DNA from: an uncultured Cohaesibacter sp.
GTDB taxonomy: Bacteria > Pseudomonadota > Alphaproteobacteria > Rhizobiales > Cohaesibacteraceae
Direction of reading: 5' to 3'
NCBI RefSeq assembly: GCF_963664735.1
Contig: NZ_OY761553.1
Location: 1,751,303-1,815,302 of the forward strand
Length of the DNA: 64,000 bases
Of this stretch, positions 16,945 to 25,905 are shown piece by piece (positions within the stretch are counted from its first letter, which is position 1; every line of letters starts with the position of its first letter). Both the position numbers and the translations under genes were made by a program. The notes beneath the pieces are model-generated. The model was not told the DNA's origin. It saw nothing but the letters and a program-made list of their open reading frames with translations, and made no database searches.

Positions 16945-18474
16945 ATGGGATTTGGTTTTGTATTGTCTGTTGACTTGGGGGCGTCATCGGGTCGGGTTTT
17001 GAAGGTCCGTTTGCGTGATGGTGCGCTCAGTGTTGAGGAGCTCAACCGCTTTCCCCATGGCCCCGAACTGCGTGACGGACGTCTATGCTGGGATCTGGAT
17101 CATCTTTGGGGCTCCATTCAGGAGGGGCTGGGCAAGGCCTTTGCTGGCCATGCTGGCCTGGAAGATGCGGCAGATGATCCCATCGCCTCGATCAGTGTGG
17201 ATAGCTGGGCGGTGGATTTTGTGCCGGTGGATGCGGATGGCGCAGCGCTGTTGCCATTTGTCAGCTATCGCGACGCCCGCACCGAAGGCATCATGCCCAG
17301 ATTTCATGAAGAAAGCGGCATCAGCGATCCGGAGCTGTTCGGCAAGACGGGCATTCAGTCCATGGAACTCAACACGCTCTATCAGCTCTATGCGCTCAAG
17401 GACCATCCGCTGGAAAGCTACAAGCGGCTGGACCGCTTCATGCTGCTGCCTGACTGGATCCATTTCCAGCTGACCGGGGTCTGGTCGAGCGAATATACCA
17501 ACGCCACCACCACACAGATGTTGAGCGTGCATGACAAGGACTGGGATCCGGACCTGTTGCAGCAGGTGGGCATTGCAGCCAAGGTCATGCCCAAGATCCG
17601 CAATGGCGGCGAAGTGCTCGGGCCGGTCAAGCCGGACTGGTGTGCCAAATGGGGCCTTGATGCCAATGCTTCGCCCAAAAGCGTGCCTCAGGTGGTGCTG
17701 TGCGGCACCCATGACACGGCCTCTGCGGTGGCCGCTCTTCCTTCGCTGACCAGTGGCCCCTATTTCATATCGCTGGGCACTTGGGCGCTTGTGGGCCGCG
17801 AAGCGCCGGTGCCCGATCTTTCCGACTATGCCTACCAGCATGGCCTTTCCAATGAGGGGGGCCTGTTTGATACCTTCCGGCAGCTGCGCAATGTGTCCGG
17901 CCTGTGGCTGATCCAGCGGGTGCGCGAAGACATGGACCCGCAAAGCGACTTTGCCGACTGGGTGGCAGAGGCCGAGAAGGCCGAACCGGGGCGCTCGCTG
18001 ATCAACCCGATGGATGACCGCTATTTCCGAGCGCTTTCCATGGTGGGCGAGATACAGGATGCGTGCCGGGAGACCGGCCAGCCGGTGCCTCAGACCAGAG
18101 GTCAGCTGGCCCGTTGCATCTTCGAGAGCCTGGCGCTCAATTTTGCCGATGTGCTCAATGATTTCTCCAAGGGCGAGCCGATCCCCGAGCTGCATATTGT
18201 GGGCGGCGGCGGGCGCAATGCCCTGTTGTGCCAGATGACAGCGGATTTTCTGGGAAGCCCGGTCATCGCCGGCCCGTTCGAAGCCTCCGCTCTTGGCAAT
18301 GCGGTGGTGCAGATGATCGGCCTTGGCTGGATCGCCAATCTTGAGGAAGGCCGCCGGATCATTCGCAACAGCGAAGTCCTGCCACGCTATCAGCCCCACC
18401 CGGGCAAGGAACAGACCCATATTCGCCAGCGCTACCACGCGCTATTCGATAGACAGAAGGAACAGGCCCAATGA
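16945..18474 (+). CDS. rhaB: Rhamnulokinase
   Basis: 509 aa FGGY-family sugar kinase that phosphorylates L-rhamnulose to L-rhamnulose 1-phosphate. N-terminal ATP/sugar motif LSVDLGASSGRVLKVRL, SVDSWAVDFV near residue 90, and C-terminal HIVGGGGRNALLCQMTADFL, all typical of enteric RhaB. The ATG at 16945 follows GGAGGGG by four bases; an open frame continues upstream to 16864 but without a ribosome site. It overlaps rhaA by four bases (ATGA). Several 60-base blocks inside it count to 60-72% GC, well above the transporter genes downstream, suggesting a different origin. Gene order B-A-D is that of enterobacteria. Confidence 0.95.
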   Translation: MGFGFVLSVDLGASSGRVLKVRLRDGALSVEELNRFPHGPELRDGRLCWDLDHLWGSIQEGLGKAFAGHAGLEDAADDPIASISVDSWAVDFVPVDADGAALLPFVSYRDARTEGIMPRFHEESGISDPELFGKTGIQSMELNTLYQLYALKDHPLESYKRLDRFMLLPDWIHFQLTGVWSSEYTNATTTQMLSVHDKDWDPDLLQQVGIAAKVMPKIRNGGEVLGPVKPDWCAKWGLDANASPKSVPQVVLCGTHDTASAVAALPSLTSGPYFISLGTWALVGREAPVPDLSDYAYQHGLSNEGGLFDTFRQLRNVSGLWLIQRVREDMDPQSDFADWVAEAEKAEPGRSLINPMDDRYFRALSMVGEIQDACRETGQPVPQTRGQLARCIFESLALNFADVLNDFSKGEPIPELHIVGGGGRNALLCQMTADFLGSPVIAGPFEASALGNAVVQMIGLGWIANLEEGRRIIRNSEVLPRYQPHPGKEQTHIRQRYHALFDRQKEQAQ

Positions 18475-19718
18475 CCAGCCTAGAGTATAATGCCGCCCGA
18501 GACGCGTTCGCCGAATGGGGCGTTGATGCCGATGCCGCAATGGACAGTCTGGCAGCCATTCCCATTTCCATGCATTGCTGGCAGGGAGATGATGTTGTCG
18601 GCTTTGAAGGCGTGACCGCAGGCAGCGGTGGCGGCATTCAGACCACGGGCAATTTTCCCGGCCGTGCCCGCAATGTTGCCGAGCTGCGCGCCGATCTGGA
18701 ATTTGCCTATGGCAAGATCCCCGGCAAACACCGGCTCAACCTGCATGCCAGCTATCTGGACAGCGACGAGACCCCGGCCCGAGACGAGCTTGAATACAAG
18801 TATTTCTCCAGCTGGGTGGACTGGGCCAGGGACAACGGGCTGGGGCTCGATTTCAACCCCACCTTCTTTGCCCACCCCAAGGCCGATGACAATCTGACCC
18901 TGTCCCATCCGGACAAGGGCATCCGCGATTTCTGGATCCGTCATGGCCAATGCTGCCGTGCTATTGCCGCAAAATTCGGCGAAGAGCTGGGCAGCCCCTG
19001 CGTTGACAATATCTGGGTGCCGGATGGCTACAAGGATACGCCGGTGGACCGCATGGCAGCGCGCGAGCGGCTGGAAAGCGCCATCAACGAGATGATCGCC
19101 ACCCCATATGACAAGGCGCACATGCTGGATGCGGTGGAAAGCAAGCTGTTCGGCATTGGCGTGGAAGCCTGCACCGTGGGCAGCCACGAGTTCTACATGG
19201 GCTATGCCATTCGCAAGGGCACCCTGTTGTGCCTCGATATGGGCCACTTCCACCCGACCGAGAATATCGCCGACAAGCTTTCCTCTGTTGCCCTGTCGGT
19301 TGACGAGATCCTGCTTCATGTCAGTCGCCCGATGCGCTGGGACAGTGACCATGTGATCCTGCTCAATGACGACATTCTGGCCATGGCACAGGAGCTGGTC
19401 TTTGCCAATCTTCTGGGGCGCACCCACATCGGGCTCGACTTCTTCGATGCCACCATCTCGCGCACCGCAGCCTGGGTGATCGGCACGCGCAACATGCAGA
19501 AGGCCCTGTTGCGGGCTCTGCTGATGCCACAGGCCGAGCTGAAGGCTGCAGAAGAGGCGCTCGACTATAACAAGCGCTTCATCATCACCGAACAACTCAA
19601 GGATCTGCCTTACGGGGTGATCTGGGACGCATTCTGCGCCCGCAACAATGTACCTACGGGCAAGGCGCTCATCGCCGATCTTGATGGCTATCAGGCCAGC
19701 GTATCGACCCGCGGATAA
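18471..19718 (+). CDS. rhaA: L-rhamnose isomerase
   Basis: 415 aa, close to the 419 aa of E. coli RhaA. It interconverts L-rhamnose and L-rhamnulose using divalent metals in a TIM barrel. Recognisable segments: ISMHCWQGDDVVGFE, LNLHASYLD, NPTFFAHPKADDNLTLSHPD, GSHEFYMGYA, LDMGHFHPTE and HVSRPMRWDSDH, which carry the Glu, Asp and His ligands. This is the enteric RhaA type, not the shorter RhaI isomerase usual in rhizobia. It overlaps rhaB by ATGA. GC is high, as in rhaB (a sample block counts 63%). Confidence 0.95.
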   Translation: MTSLEYNAARDAFAEWGVDADAAMDSLAAIPISMHCWQGDDVVGFEGVTAGSGGGIQTTGNFPGRARNVAELRADLEFAYGKIPGKHRLNLHASYLDSDETPARDELEYKYFSSWVDWARDNGLGLDFNPTFFAHPKADDNLTLSHPDKGIRDFWIRHGQCCRAIAAKFGEELGSPCVDNIWVPDGYKDTPVDRMAARERLESAINEMIATPYDKAHMLDAVESKLFGIGVEACTVGSHEFYMGYAIRKGTLLCLDMGHFHPTENIADKLSSVALSVDEILLHVSRPMRWDSDHVILLNDDILAMAQELVFANLLGRTHIGLDFFDATISRTAAWVIGTRNMQKALLRALLMPQAELKAAEEALDYNKRFIITEQLKDLPYGVIWDAFCARNNVPTGKALIADLDGYQASVSTRG

Positions 19719-19730
19719 GGACAAAGTGAC

Positions 19731-20576
19731 ATGACGACATTTTCCCACCCGATCCCCTTCGTTCAGCAGATCGCATCTCTGGCACGCCTGTGCTGGGAGA
19801 TGGGTTGGAACGAGGCCAATGGCGGCAACATCTCCTGGCGCCTGCCGACCGATGAAGTCGAAAGTGTGCTCGCGCGCCGCTATCCCAATGTGAAGCCTGC
19901 CGACCCGATTGCCCTGCCGCAGCCTCGCCCGGAGCTTGATGGCGAATATTTTATCGTCACCGGCACGGGACAGTATTTCCGGCACGCAACCGAGTTCCCC
20001 GATCAGGTGTTCGGCATCGTTCGCATCATCGAAGGCGGCACGGCCTATCAGACCGTCTGGGGCTTTAACAATGGCGGGCGTCCAACCAGCGAGTTTGCCA
20101 CCCATCTTGCCGCTCACGGGGTGCGCAAGCGGGTCTCGGAGGGGCGCGAGCGGATCATTCTGCATTGCCATGTGCCCGAGTTTATTGCGCTGAGCTACCT
20201 TCTGCCGCTCGATAGCGACATTCTGACCAAGGCCCTCTGGACCAAGATGCCTGAATGCATCGTCATCTTCCCCGATGGCGTGCGCATCGTGCCACCCATG
20301 CTGCCTGGCACCACCGATATCGCCGACGCGTCCATCAAGGAAATGGAAAAGGGTCGCATCATCTCCTGGTCCCACCACGGCATCTTCGCTTCCGAGGCAA
20401 CCCCGGATTCTGTCTTCGGCCTTGTCGAAACCATCGAAAAAGCCGCGAGCATCCACCGAAAGGTCATGTCCGCGGGGGGAGAAAAGCAGACAATCTCTAA
20501 CGACCTCCTAAAGGAACTCGCTAACTACTTCAAAAAACTCCTCGTCCAATTCCCCGTCTTCCCGGACGGTAAGTAA
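19731..20576 (+). CDS. rhaD: Rhamnulose-1-phosphate aldolase
   Basis: 281 aa class II aldolase of the RhaD/FucA family; cleaves L-rhamnulose 1-phosphate to dihydroxyacetone phosphate and L-lactaldehyde. Segments GGNISWRL, FIVTGTGQYFR, ILHCH (zinc ligands H145 and H147), FPDGVRIVPPMLPGT and SHHGIF (third His at 215-216) match E. coli RhaD. It is a stand-alone aldolase, not the RhaD dehydrogenase-aldolase fusion common in rhizobia. The ATG at 19731 lies 12 bases after rhaA. Base use becomes AT-richer in the last 80 bases, where the raised-GC block ends. Confidence 0.95.
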   Translation: MTTFSHPIPFVQQIASLARLCWEMGWNEANGGNISWRLPTDEVESVLARRYPNVKPADPIALPQPRPELDGEYFIVTGTGQYFRHATEFPDQVFGIVRIIEGGTAYQTVWGFNNGGRPTSEFATHLAAHGVRKRVSEGRERIILHCHVPEFIALSYLLPLDSDILTKALWTKMPECIVIFPDGVRIVPPMLPGTTDIADASIKEMEKGRIISWSHHGIFASEATPDSVFGLVETIEKAASIHRKVMSAGGEKQTISNDLLKELANYFKKLLVQFPVFPDGK

Positions 20577-20661
20577 GTCTTTTAGAGATGTCCTGCCGGG
20601 AGGAAAACGCAGGGTCATCTTTCATCCGTTTCAACACACATAGTAACTAGGGAGAGAGACT

Positions 20662-21654
20662 ATGAAATTGAATAAACTTCTGTCACTGGCAGCCATTGCC
20701 GGTCTTATGGCAACATCGGCTGCGATGGCCGCCGATGTTCGTATCGCCATGGTGCCCAAAAGCCTTGGCAACGCCTTCTTCGAAGCCGCCCGCGATGGCG
20801 GCATGGAAGCAGCAAAGGAAATTGGCGGCGTGGAACTGATCTTCAACGCTCCGGCTGTTGTTACCGCTGAAGGCCAGATCGAAGTGATCAACGCCCTTAT
20901 CGCACAGCGCGTCGACGCCATTGCCATTTCTTCCAACGACCCTGACGCTCTGGTTCCTGTCGCCAAGAAAGCCATGAAACGCGGTATCAAGGTTTTGTCG
21001 TTTGATTCCGCTGTCGCACCGGAAGGACGTCAGCTGCACATGCATCCGGCAACCGCAGCCGGAGCCGCCAAGGCACAGCTTGAAATGGCTGTTGATGCCA
21101 TTGGCCCTGAAGGCGAAATCGCCATTGTTTCCGAAACACCACAATCCACCAACCAGAATGAGTGGATTGATGAGATGAAGAAACTTCTGCCAACCGACGC
21201 ATTCTCCAAACTGAAGCTGGTTGATGTGGCTTATGGCATGGGCCAGTCTGACAAATCCTATCGCGAAACCATCGCATTGCTGCGCCGCTATCCAGATCTT
21301 AAAGCGATCATCGCACCGTCCACCGTGGCGATTTCTGCAGCTGCCAAGGCTGTTGAAGATCAGGGCATGGTCGGCAAAGTCTATGTAACCGGTTTGGGTC
21401 TGCCTTCTGAATTGGCTGGTTATGTTCACACCGGGTCCATCAAATCCTTTGCCATCTGGAACCCGATCGACCTTGGCTATTCGGCCACCTATCTCGCCTA
21501 TGACCTGATCAAGAAGGGCGAAGTGAAGGCCGGTGACGAGTTGGAAGCTGGCCGTATGGGCACTTTCAAGCTTGACGACAAGATGGAAACCTCACTGCCT
21601 CAGCCATTTGTTTATGACGCAAGCAACGTCGACAAATACTCCAAAATCTTCTGA
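20662..21654 (+). CDS. rhaS: Rhamnose ABC transporter substrate-binding protein
   Basis: 330 aa periplasmic binding protein of the ribose-binding (family 2, Peripla_BP_4) class, signal peptide 1-23 ending AMAA, mature start DVRIAMVPKSLGN. It resembles the rhizobial RhaS rhamnose-binding proteins: AISSNDPDALVPVAKKAMKR, FDSAVAPEGR, and GMGQSDKSYRETIALL. (This RhaS is unrelated to the AraC-type activator RhaS of E. coli.) A good GGGAGAGA ribosome site precedes the ATG. A strong stem-loop follows the stop. Confidence 0.92.
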   Translation: MKLNKLLSLAAIAGLMATSAAMAADVRIAMVPKSLGNAFFEAARDGGMEAAKEIGGVELIFNAPAVVTAEGQIEVINALIAQRVDAIAISSNDPDALVPVAKKAMKRGIKVLSFDSAVAPEGRQLHMHPATAAGAAKAQLEMAVDAIGPEGEIAIVSETPQSTNQNEWIDEMKKLLPTDAFSKLKLVDVAYGMGQSDKSYRETIALLRRYPDLKAIIAPSTVAISAAAKAVEDQGMVGKVYVTGLGLPSELAGYVHTGSIKSFAIWNPIDLGYSATYLAYDLIKKGEVKAGDELEAGRMGTFKLDDKMETSLPQPFVYDASNVDKYSKIF

Positions 21655-21684
21655 GCCCATTGCTTGATGTATGGAGCCACTATC

Positions 21685-21711
21685 GGGCAGGTCGGCAGAA
21701 CCGACCTGCCC
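21685..21711 (+). other. Strong intercistronic stem-loop between rhaS and rhaT
   Basis: GGGCAGGTCGG (21685-21695) and CCGACCTGCCC (21701-21711) form a perfect 11-bp stem with a CAGAA loop. There is no T-run and rhaT starts 16 bases later, so it is probably a 3'-end stabiliser of the rhaS message or a partial terminator. Confidence 0.75.
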
Positions 21712-21727
21712 TCCAACGGAGGATACT

Positions 21728-23272
21728 ATGGCTGATCATGCGAACACCACTCCCCTTGTCGAGCTGAAGGGGATCACCAAGACATTTGGTGGCATTCATG
21801 CTCTCAAAAACGCCGAATGCCGGATCTATCCCGGTGAAGTCGTTGCGCTGATTGGCGAAAACGGAGCAGGAAAATCAACGCTCGTCAAATCCATGACGGG
21901 GCTTTATCACCCCGACAGCGGATCAATCAAAATCAAGGGCATTCCCGTCAAGCTGGCAACCGCCAAGGCCGCGGCCGTCATGGGCATTACAGCTATCCAT
22001 CAGGAAACGACCCTGTTTGAAGAGCTCTCAATTGTCGAGAATATTTTCATGGGCCACCCTTGCCAGAAGAGCAACGGCCTGCTCGACTGGAAGACCATGC
22101 ACGAAAAGGCCAGGGAGTTGCTCAGGGAAGTGGATCTTGATGTCGATCCGGCGATCCTGCTCAAGCAGCTTAGCCTCGGGCAACAGCATATGGTGGCAAT
22201 CGCCAGAGCGTTGGCTGAAGAGGCGGATGTGGTCATCATGGATGAACCGACATCATCGCTGTCTTCCAACGAAATCGAAAAGCTCTATGTCATTATCGAG
22301 CGTTTAAGAAAGCTGGGTAAGGGCATCCTGTTTATCTCTCACAAGTTCGACGAGATTTTCCATATCGCGGATCGCTATGTCGTATTTCGTGACGGCTCCT
22401 TTGTTGGTGAAGGCTATATTGCCGATGTGAAGGAGCACGATCTCGTCAAGATGATGGTTGGCCGCGAAGTGGCAACTGTCTTTCCCAAGCGCGATGTCGA
22501 AATCGGGGAACCGCTGCTTGAGGTCAAGGATCTTGGCAACGACATCGAGTTCAAGAATATTTCTTTCGCGCTGCACAAACGCGAAATTCTGGGCTTTTAC
22601 GGGCTGGTCGGTGCCGGTCGGTCTGAAATCATGCGCACGATCATGGCTCTGAGCCCTTACGTCAGTCACGGCACGGTCACGCTGGAAGGCAAGGAGATCC
22701 AATGGAAGGATTGCTCTGAGGCGATTGATGCCGGGGTTGTCTATGTGCCGGAAGATCGGCGCAACCAAGGCGCAATCCTGCCGCTTTCCATCCGTGACAA
22801 TATCGCGTTGCCCTCGCTTAAAAAGCTATCCAACGGCATTTGGCCGAACCGCTCTGCCGAGAAGAAGCTGGCGCAGGACTATGGCCAGATCTTTGCCATT
22901 CGCGCGGCCAACATCGAACAGCCCGTCGAGGATCTGTCGGGTGGCAACCAGCAAAAGGTGGTTCTATCACGCTGGCTGGCGACAAATCCGAATGTCGTGA
23001 TCGTGGATGAACCGACACGCGGCATCGACGTGGGTGCCAAGTCATCGGTGCATGACGCTTTGGGCGGCATGGTGGAGCAGGATCTTTCCGTGCTGCTGGT
23101 TTCTTCTGAGTTGCCCGAACTGATGGGCATGGCAGATCGCATCATCGTTATGCGTCTTGGCGAAATCGTCGCCGAATTCGATCGCAAGGACTTTGATGCC
23201 GAAACAATTGCTGCCTATGCGACTGGCGCAAGGAAGCCGCAAACTCAATCTCATGACCGGGAGGTTGCATAA
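21728..23272 (+). CDS. rhaT: Rhamnose ABC transporter ATP-binding protein
   Basis: 514 aa double ATPase of the RbsA/XylG type. First domain: Walker A GENGAGKST near residue 45, signature LSLGQQHMVAIARAL, Walker B VVIMDEPTSSLS. Second domain (from about 265) has the usual degenerate Walker A GLVGAGRSE, then [15 protein letters not shown] and VIVDEPTRGIDVGAKS. It energises sugar import. The ATG at 21728 follows ACGGAGG; an earlier in-frame ATG at 21671 lies before the stem-loop and lacks a ribosome site. The stop overlaps the rhaP start (TAATG). Confidence 0.93.
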   Translation: MADHANTTPLVELKGITKTFGGIHALKNAECRIYPGEVVALIGENGAGKSTLVKSMTGLYHPDSGSIKIKGIPVKLATAKAAAVMGITAIHQETTLFEELSIVENIFMGHPCQKSNGLLDWKTMHEKARELLREVDLDVDPAILLKQLSLGQQHMVAIARALAEEADVVIMDEPTSSLSSNEIEKLYVIIERLRKLGKGILFISHKFDEIFHIADRYVVFRDGSFVGEGYIADVKEHDLVKMMVGREVATVFPKRDVEIGEPLLEVKDLGNDIEFKNISFALHKREILGFYGLVGAGRSEIMRTIMALSPYVSHGTVTLEGKEIQWKDCSEAIDAGVVYVPEDRRNQGAILPLSIRDNIALPSLKKLSNGIWPNRSAEKKLAQDYGQIFAIRAANIEQPVEDLSGGNQQKVVLSRWLATNPNVVIVDEPTRGIDVGAKSSVHDALGGMVEQDLSVLLVSSELPELMGMADRIIVMRLGEIVAEFDRKDFDAETIAAYATGARKPQTQSHDREVA

Positions 23273-24261
23273 TGGTCAAGGCACTCAAGAGCCGTGAGGC
23301 TCTATTGGCTGCCAGCTGGATTGCGCTGATCGTAATCGCTGGCATCATCACCCCCAACTTCGTAACCGTGCAGGCCCTGCGCGATCTCCTGACGGATCTT
23401 TCGATCCTGATGGTCCTCGCGCTTGCCCAGATGATTGTCATTCTGATCCGCGGCATCGATTTGTCCGTTGCTGCCAATCTCGCCTTTACCGGCATGATGG
23501 TCGCACTGATAGCGGTTGCCAATCCCGGATTGCCGACGATTGTCTGGCCGGTGCTCTGCATCATCATCGGTACATTCATCGGCATGTTTAACGGCATACT
23601 GATTGCCGAGCTGCAAATTCCTCCAATTGTCGTGACGCTGGGCACCATGAGCGTTTGGCGCGGCATGATCTTTGTCGTCTCCGGTGGCGCATGGGTTGTG
23701 CAGCACCAGTTCCCCGAAGGTTATCTCTCTGTCCCCCGTACGCCAATTCTCGGCATAACCCTGTTTTTCTGGATCGGCCTCATCGTGACATTCGGCATGT
23801 GGCTCATGACCACTCAAACCCGCTTCGGGCGCGAGCTCTATGGCATGGGAGGCAATCCGCGCGCTGCTGAATATGCCGGTGTCAGGGTCAAGCATCATGA
23901 ATTCTGGGTCTACACGATCACAGGCGCGCTTTCTGGCCTTTGCGGCTGGCTGTGGACCTCACGCTACGCAATGGCCAACACGGATGTTGCCCTTGGGTTT
24001 GAGCTGCAAACCGTTGCGGCATGCGTTATCGGCGGGGTGGCCATTTCCGGTGGAGCCGGTACGATCATCGGAGCAGTCTTCGGCGCTCTGTTCCTCGGCA
24101 CGCTTTACAATATTCTCCCGGTCATCGGCGTTAGCCAATTCTGGCAACAGGCCTTGTCCGGAGCGATCATCCTGATTGCCGTCTATTTCAACATGATCAG
24201 CCGCAAGCCTCCGGTACGGCGGATTCTCCCGCAAGCTGCGAGCCAGGGAGCGCAAGAATGA
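23272..24261 (+). CDS. rhaP: Rhamnose ABC transporter permease
   Basis: 329 aa BPD_transp_2 (RbsC-like) permease with 8-10 hydrophobic segments, including ILIRGIDLSVAANLAFTGM, IVVTLGTMSVWRGM and GGVAISGGAGTIIGAVFGAL. It forms a heterodimer with the next gene product in the inner membrane. It overlaps rhaT by one base and rhaQ by four, indicating translational coupling. Confidence 0.92.
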   Translation: MVKALKSREALLAASWIALIVIAGIITPNFVTVQALRDLLTDLSILMVLALAQMIVILIRGIDLSVAANLAFTGMMVALIAVANPGLPTIVWPVLCIIIGTFIGMFNGILIAELQIPPIVVTLGTMSVWRGMIFVVSGGAWVVQHQFPEGYLSVPRTPILGITLFFWIGLIVTFGMWLMTTQTRFGRELYGMGGNPRAAEYAGVRVKHHEFWVYTITGALSGLCGWLWTSRYAMANTDVALGFELQTVAACVIGGVAISGGAGTIIGAVFGALFLGTLYNILPVIGVSQFWQQALSGAIILIAVYFNMISRKPPVRRILPQAASQGAQE

Positions 24262-25283
24262 CAATGACTGTTTCAACGAAAAACCAACCATCTCTTGATG
24301 CTCCTTCGGTGTTTTCCATGGGGTCCTTGCTGAAGTCGCGAGAGATTGTTCTCATCGGGTTGCTTATCCTCGTCTTCATTGGGGGGGATCTTTCCAGCCC
24401 TTGGTTCCTCGATATCTATAACCTGCTCGATTCCACGGCCATTTTCTCTGAAATCGCCATGATGGCCCTGTCAACGGCGCTGGTGATCATCTGTCGGGAT
24501 ATCGATATTTCGATGGCTTCGGTGATGGCTCTGTCGTCGCTAATGATGGGCTATGCCAGCCAGTCGCTCGGCCTTGGCGCCTTGCCCTTGTGCCTTGTCG
24601 GGCTTTTGACCGGAGCGGCATGCGGTCTCTTCAACGGCTTTCTGGTTACTCGCCTGAAAATGCCAGCCATCGTGGTAACCATCGGCACGATGTCCCTCTT
24701 CCGCGGGGTGGCTGCCGGAGTGTTGGGCAATGGCAAGATTGCGCATTATCCAAGTTCGTTCACAGCGATTGGCCAATCCTACTTCATGGATATGGTGCCA
24801 TACTCCTTCATTACCTTCGTTCTGCTGTCGATCGTGTTTATCGTCCTCATTCATTACACGACCATTGGCCGCTCAATCTTTGCTTTGGGAAACAATCCTG
24901 AAGGCGCCCAGTTCTCGGGCATTCGGACTGATCGCCTGCGCTTCATCCTGTTCACGCTGAACGGCTTGATGGCAGGTCTGGCAGCGGTGTTCCTGACCTC
25001 TCGGCTGGGCAGCACGCGCCCCGATATCGCTACCGGGCTGGAGATGGAAGTGATTACCATCGTCGTTCTTGGCGGCGTTTCACTCAATGGCGGCAAAGGC
25101 ACCATATCAGGCGTCTTCATAGCAGCTCTTGTTATCGGCTTCCTGAGGCTGGCGATCACGCTCAACAACGTTCCGGGCAACATTCTTATCGTGTTCACCG
25201 GAACCTTGCTGGTGGTCTCTGTGGCCTTGCCGATCATCGGACAGAAATATCTGCCCAAACTGAGCAAGAAAAAATCGGAATGA
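24258..25283 (+). CDS. rhaQ: Rhamnose ABC transporter permease
   Basis: 341 aa RbsC-like permease, second membrane subunit. Family blocks: VIICRDIDISMASVMALSS, AIVVTIGTMSLFRGVAAG, GNNPEGAQFSGIRTDRL and IVVLGGVSLNGGKGTISGVF. About 40 hydrophilic residues precede the first helix. It overlaps rhaP (ATGA). Two stem-loops follow it before the mutarotase gene. Confidence 0.92.
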   Translation: MTMTVSTKNQPSLDAPSVFSMGSLLKSREIVLIGLLILVFIGGDLSSPWFLDIYNLLDSTAIFSEIAMMALSTALVIICRDIDISMASVMALSSLMMGYASQSLGLGALPLCLVGLLTGAACGLFNGFLVTRLKMPAIVVTIGTMSLFRGVAAGVLGNGKIAHYPSSFTAIGQSYFMDMVPYSFITFVLLSIVFIVLIHYTTIGRSIFALGNNPEGAQFSGIRTDRLRFILFTLNGLMAGLAAVFLTSRLGSTRPDIATGLEMEVITIVVLGGVSLNGGKGTISGVFIAALVIGFLRLAITLNNVPGNILIVFTGTLLVVSVALPIIGQKYLPKLSKKKSE

Positions 25284-25293
25284 TGCTCTGGCA

Positions 25294-25390
25294 GGCGCAG
25301 ATCAAGGGTCATGGAGGCCGGGTCTGCGCCAATGCCTTGAGTGATCGTCAAGATAAATAGAACAAGAGAGGGTTGCTCTGTTCAACCCTC
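25294..25390 (+). other. Two stem-loops between rhaQ and rhaM
   Basis: First stem: GGCGCAGA (25294-25301) with TCTGCGCC (25323-25330). Second stem: GAGGGTTG (25368-25375) with CAACCCTC (25383-25390), loop CTCTGTT. Neither is followed by a T-run. They may protect the upstream message or lower expression of rhaM and fucO. Confidence 0.6.
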
Positions 25391-25410
25391 CGAATCGGGA
25401 GGTAAAGGCC

Positions 25411-25725
25411 GTGGCTCGCTATGCTTTCAAAATGCAGTTAAAGCCGGGAGTGAAAGACGAATACAAGAAACGCCACGATGAGATCTGGCCCGAGATGGTA
25501 ACGGTTCTCAAAGAGGCGGGTGTTTCGGACTATTCGATCTATCTGGATGAAGAGACCGGGCAGTTGTTTGCCTATCTCTGTCGTGATGACGACCATCAGA
25601 TGGACGCGCTACCGACCAAGGAAATCGTCAGAAAATGGTGGGACTGGAACGCACCTCTGATGGAGGTCATGCCGGATAACGAGCCGGTAAGTGTGCCCCT
25701 TAAAGAGATGTTCCACCTCGATTAA
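25411..25725 (+). CDS. rhaM: L-rhamnose mutarotase
   Basis: 104 aa, same length as E. coli RhaM. It interconverts the alpha and beta anomers of L-rhamnose and so feeds the isomerase. Conserved: FKMQLKPGVKDEYKKRHDEI with WPEMV, the anomerisation Tyr/His region DYSIYLDEETGQLF, RKWWDWN, and VMPDNEPVSVPLKEMF. The start is GTG at 25411 with GGGAGG nine bases upstream. Rhizobial homologues are called RhaU. Confidence 0.93.
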   Translation: MARYAFKMQLKPGVKDEYKKRHDEIWPEMVTVLKEAGVSDYSIYLDEETGQLFAYLCRDDDHQMDALPTKEIVRKWWDWNAPLMEVMPDNEPVSVPLKEMFHLD

Positions 25726-25905
25726 TTTCATTTTACTACTGCAATGGTTTTAGCCGTAACAAGCGCATTTCTTTTGAGTTGACGAGTTCAATTGCTACAG
25801 GCCTTCGACATAACGGCCAAATCTTTTGTCCAGTCCACGCGCCGGAAAAGATCGCGCGTAAACCGTTACGAAAGACTGTTTTTTAACCTAGAAGGACAAA
25901 CTGAC

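Noticed and set aside
17083-18438. Minus-strand open frame (451 codons) opposite rhaB
   Set aside because: Same reason: a compositional shadow of rhaB with no recognisable domain.
18480-20456. Very long minus-strand open frame (658 codons) opposite rhaA and rhaD
   Set aside because: It is antisense to two clear enzymes and lies in the high-GC block where stop codons are rare on the opposite strand; no family motif or ribosome site was seen.
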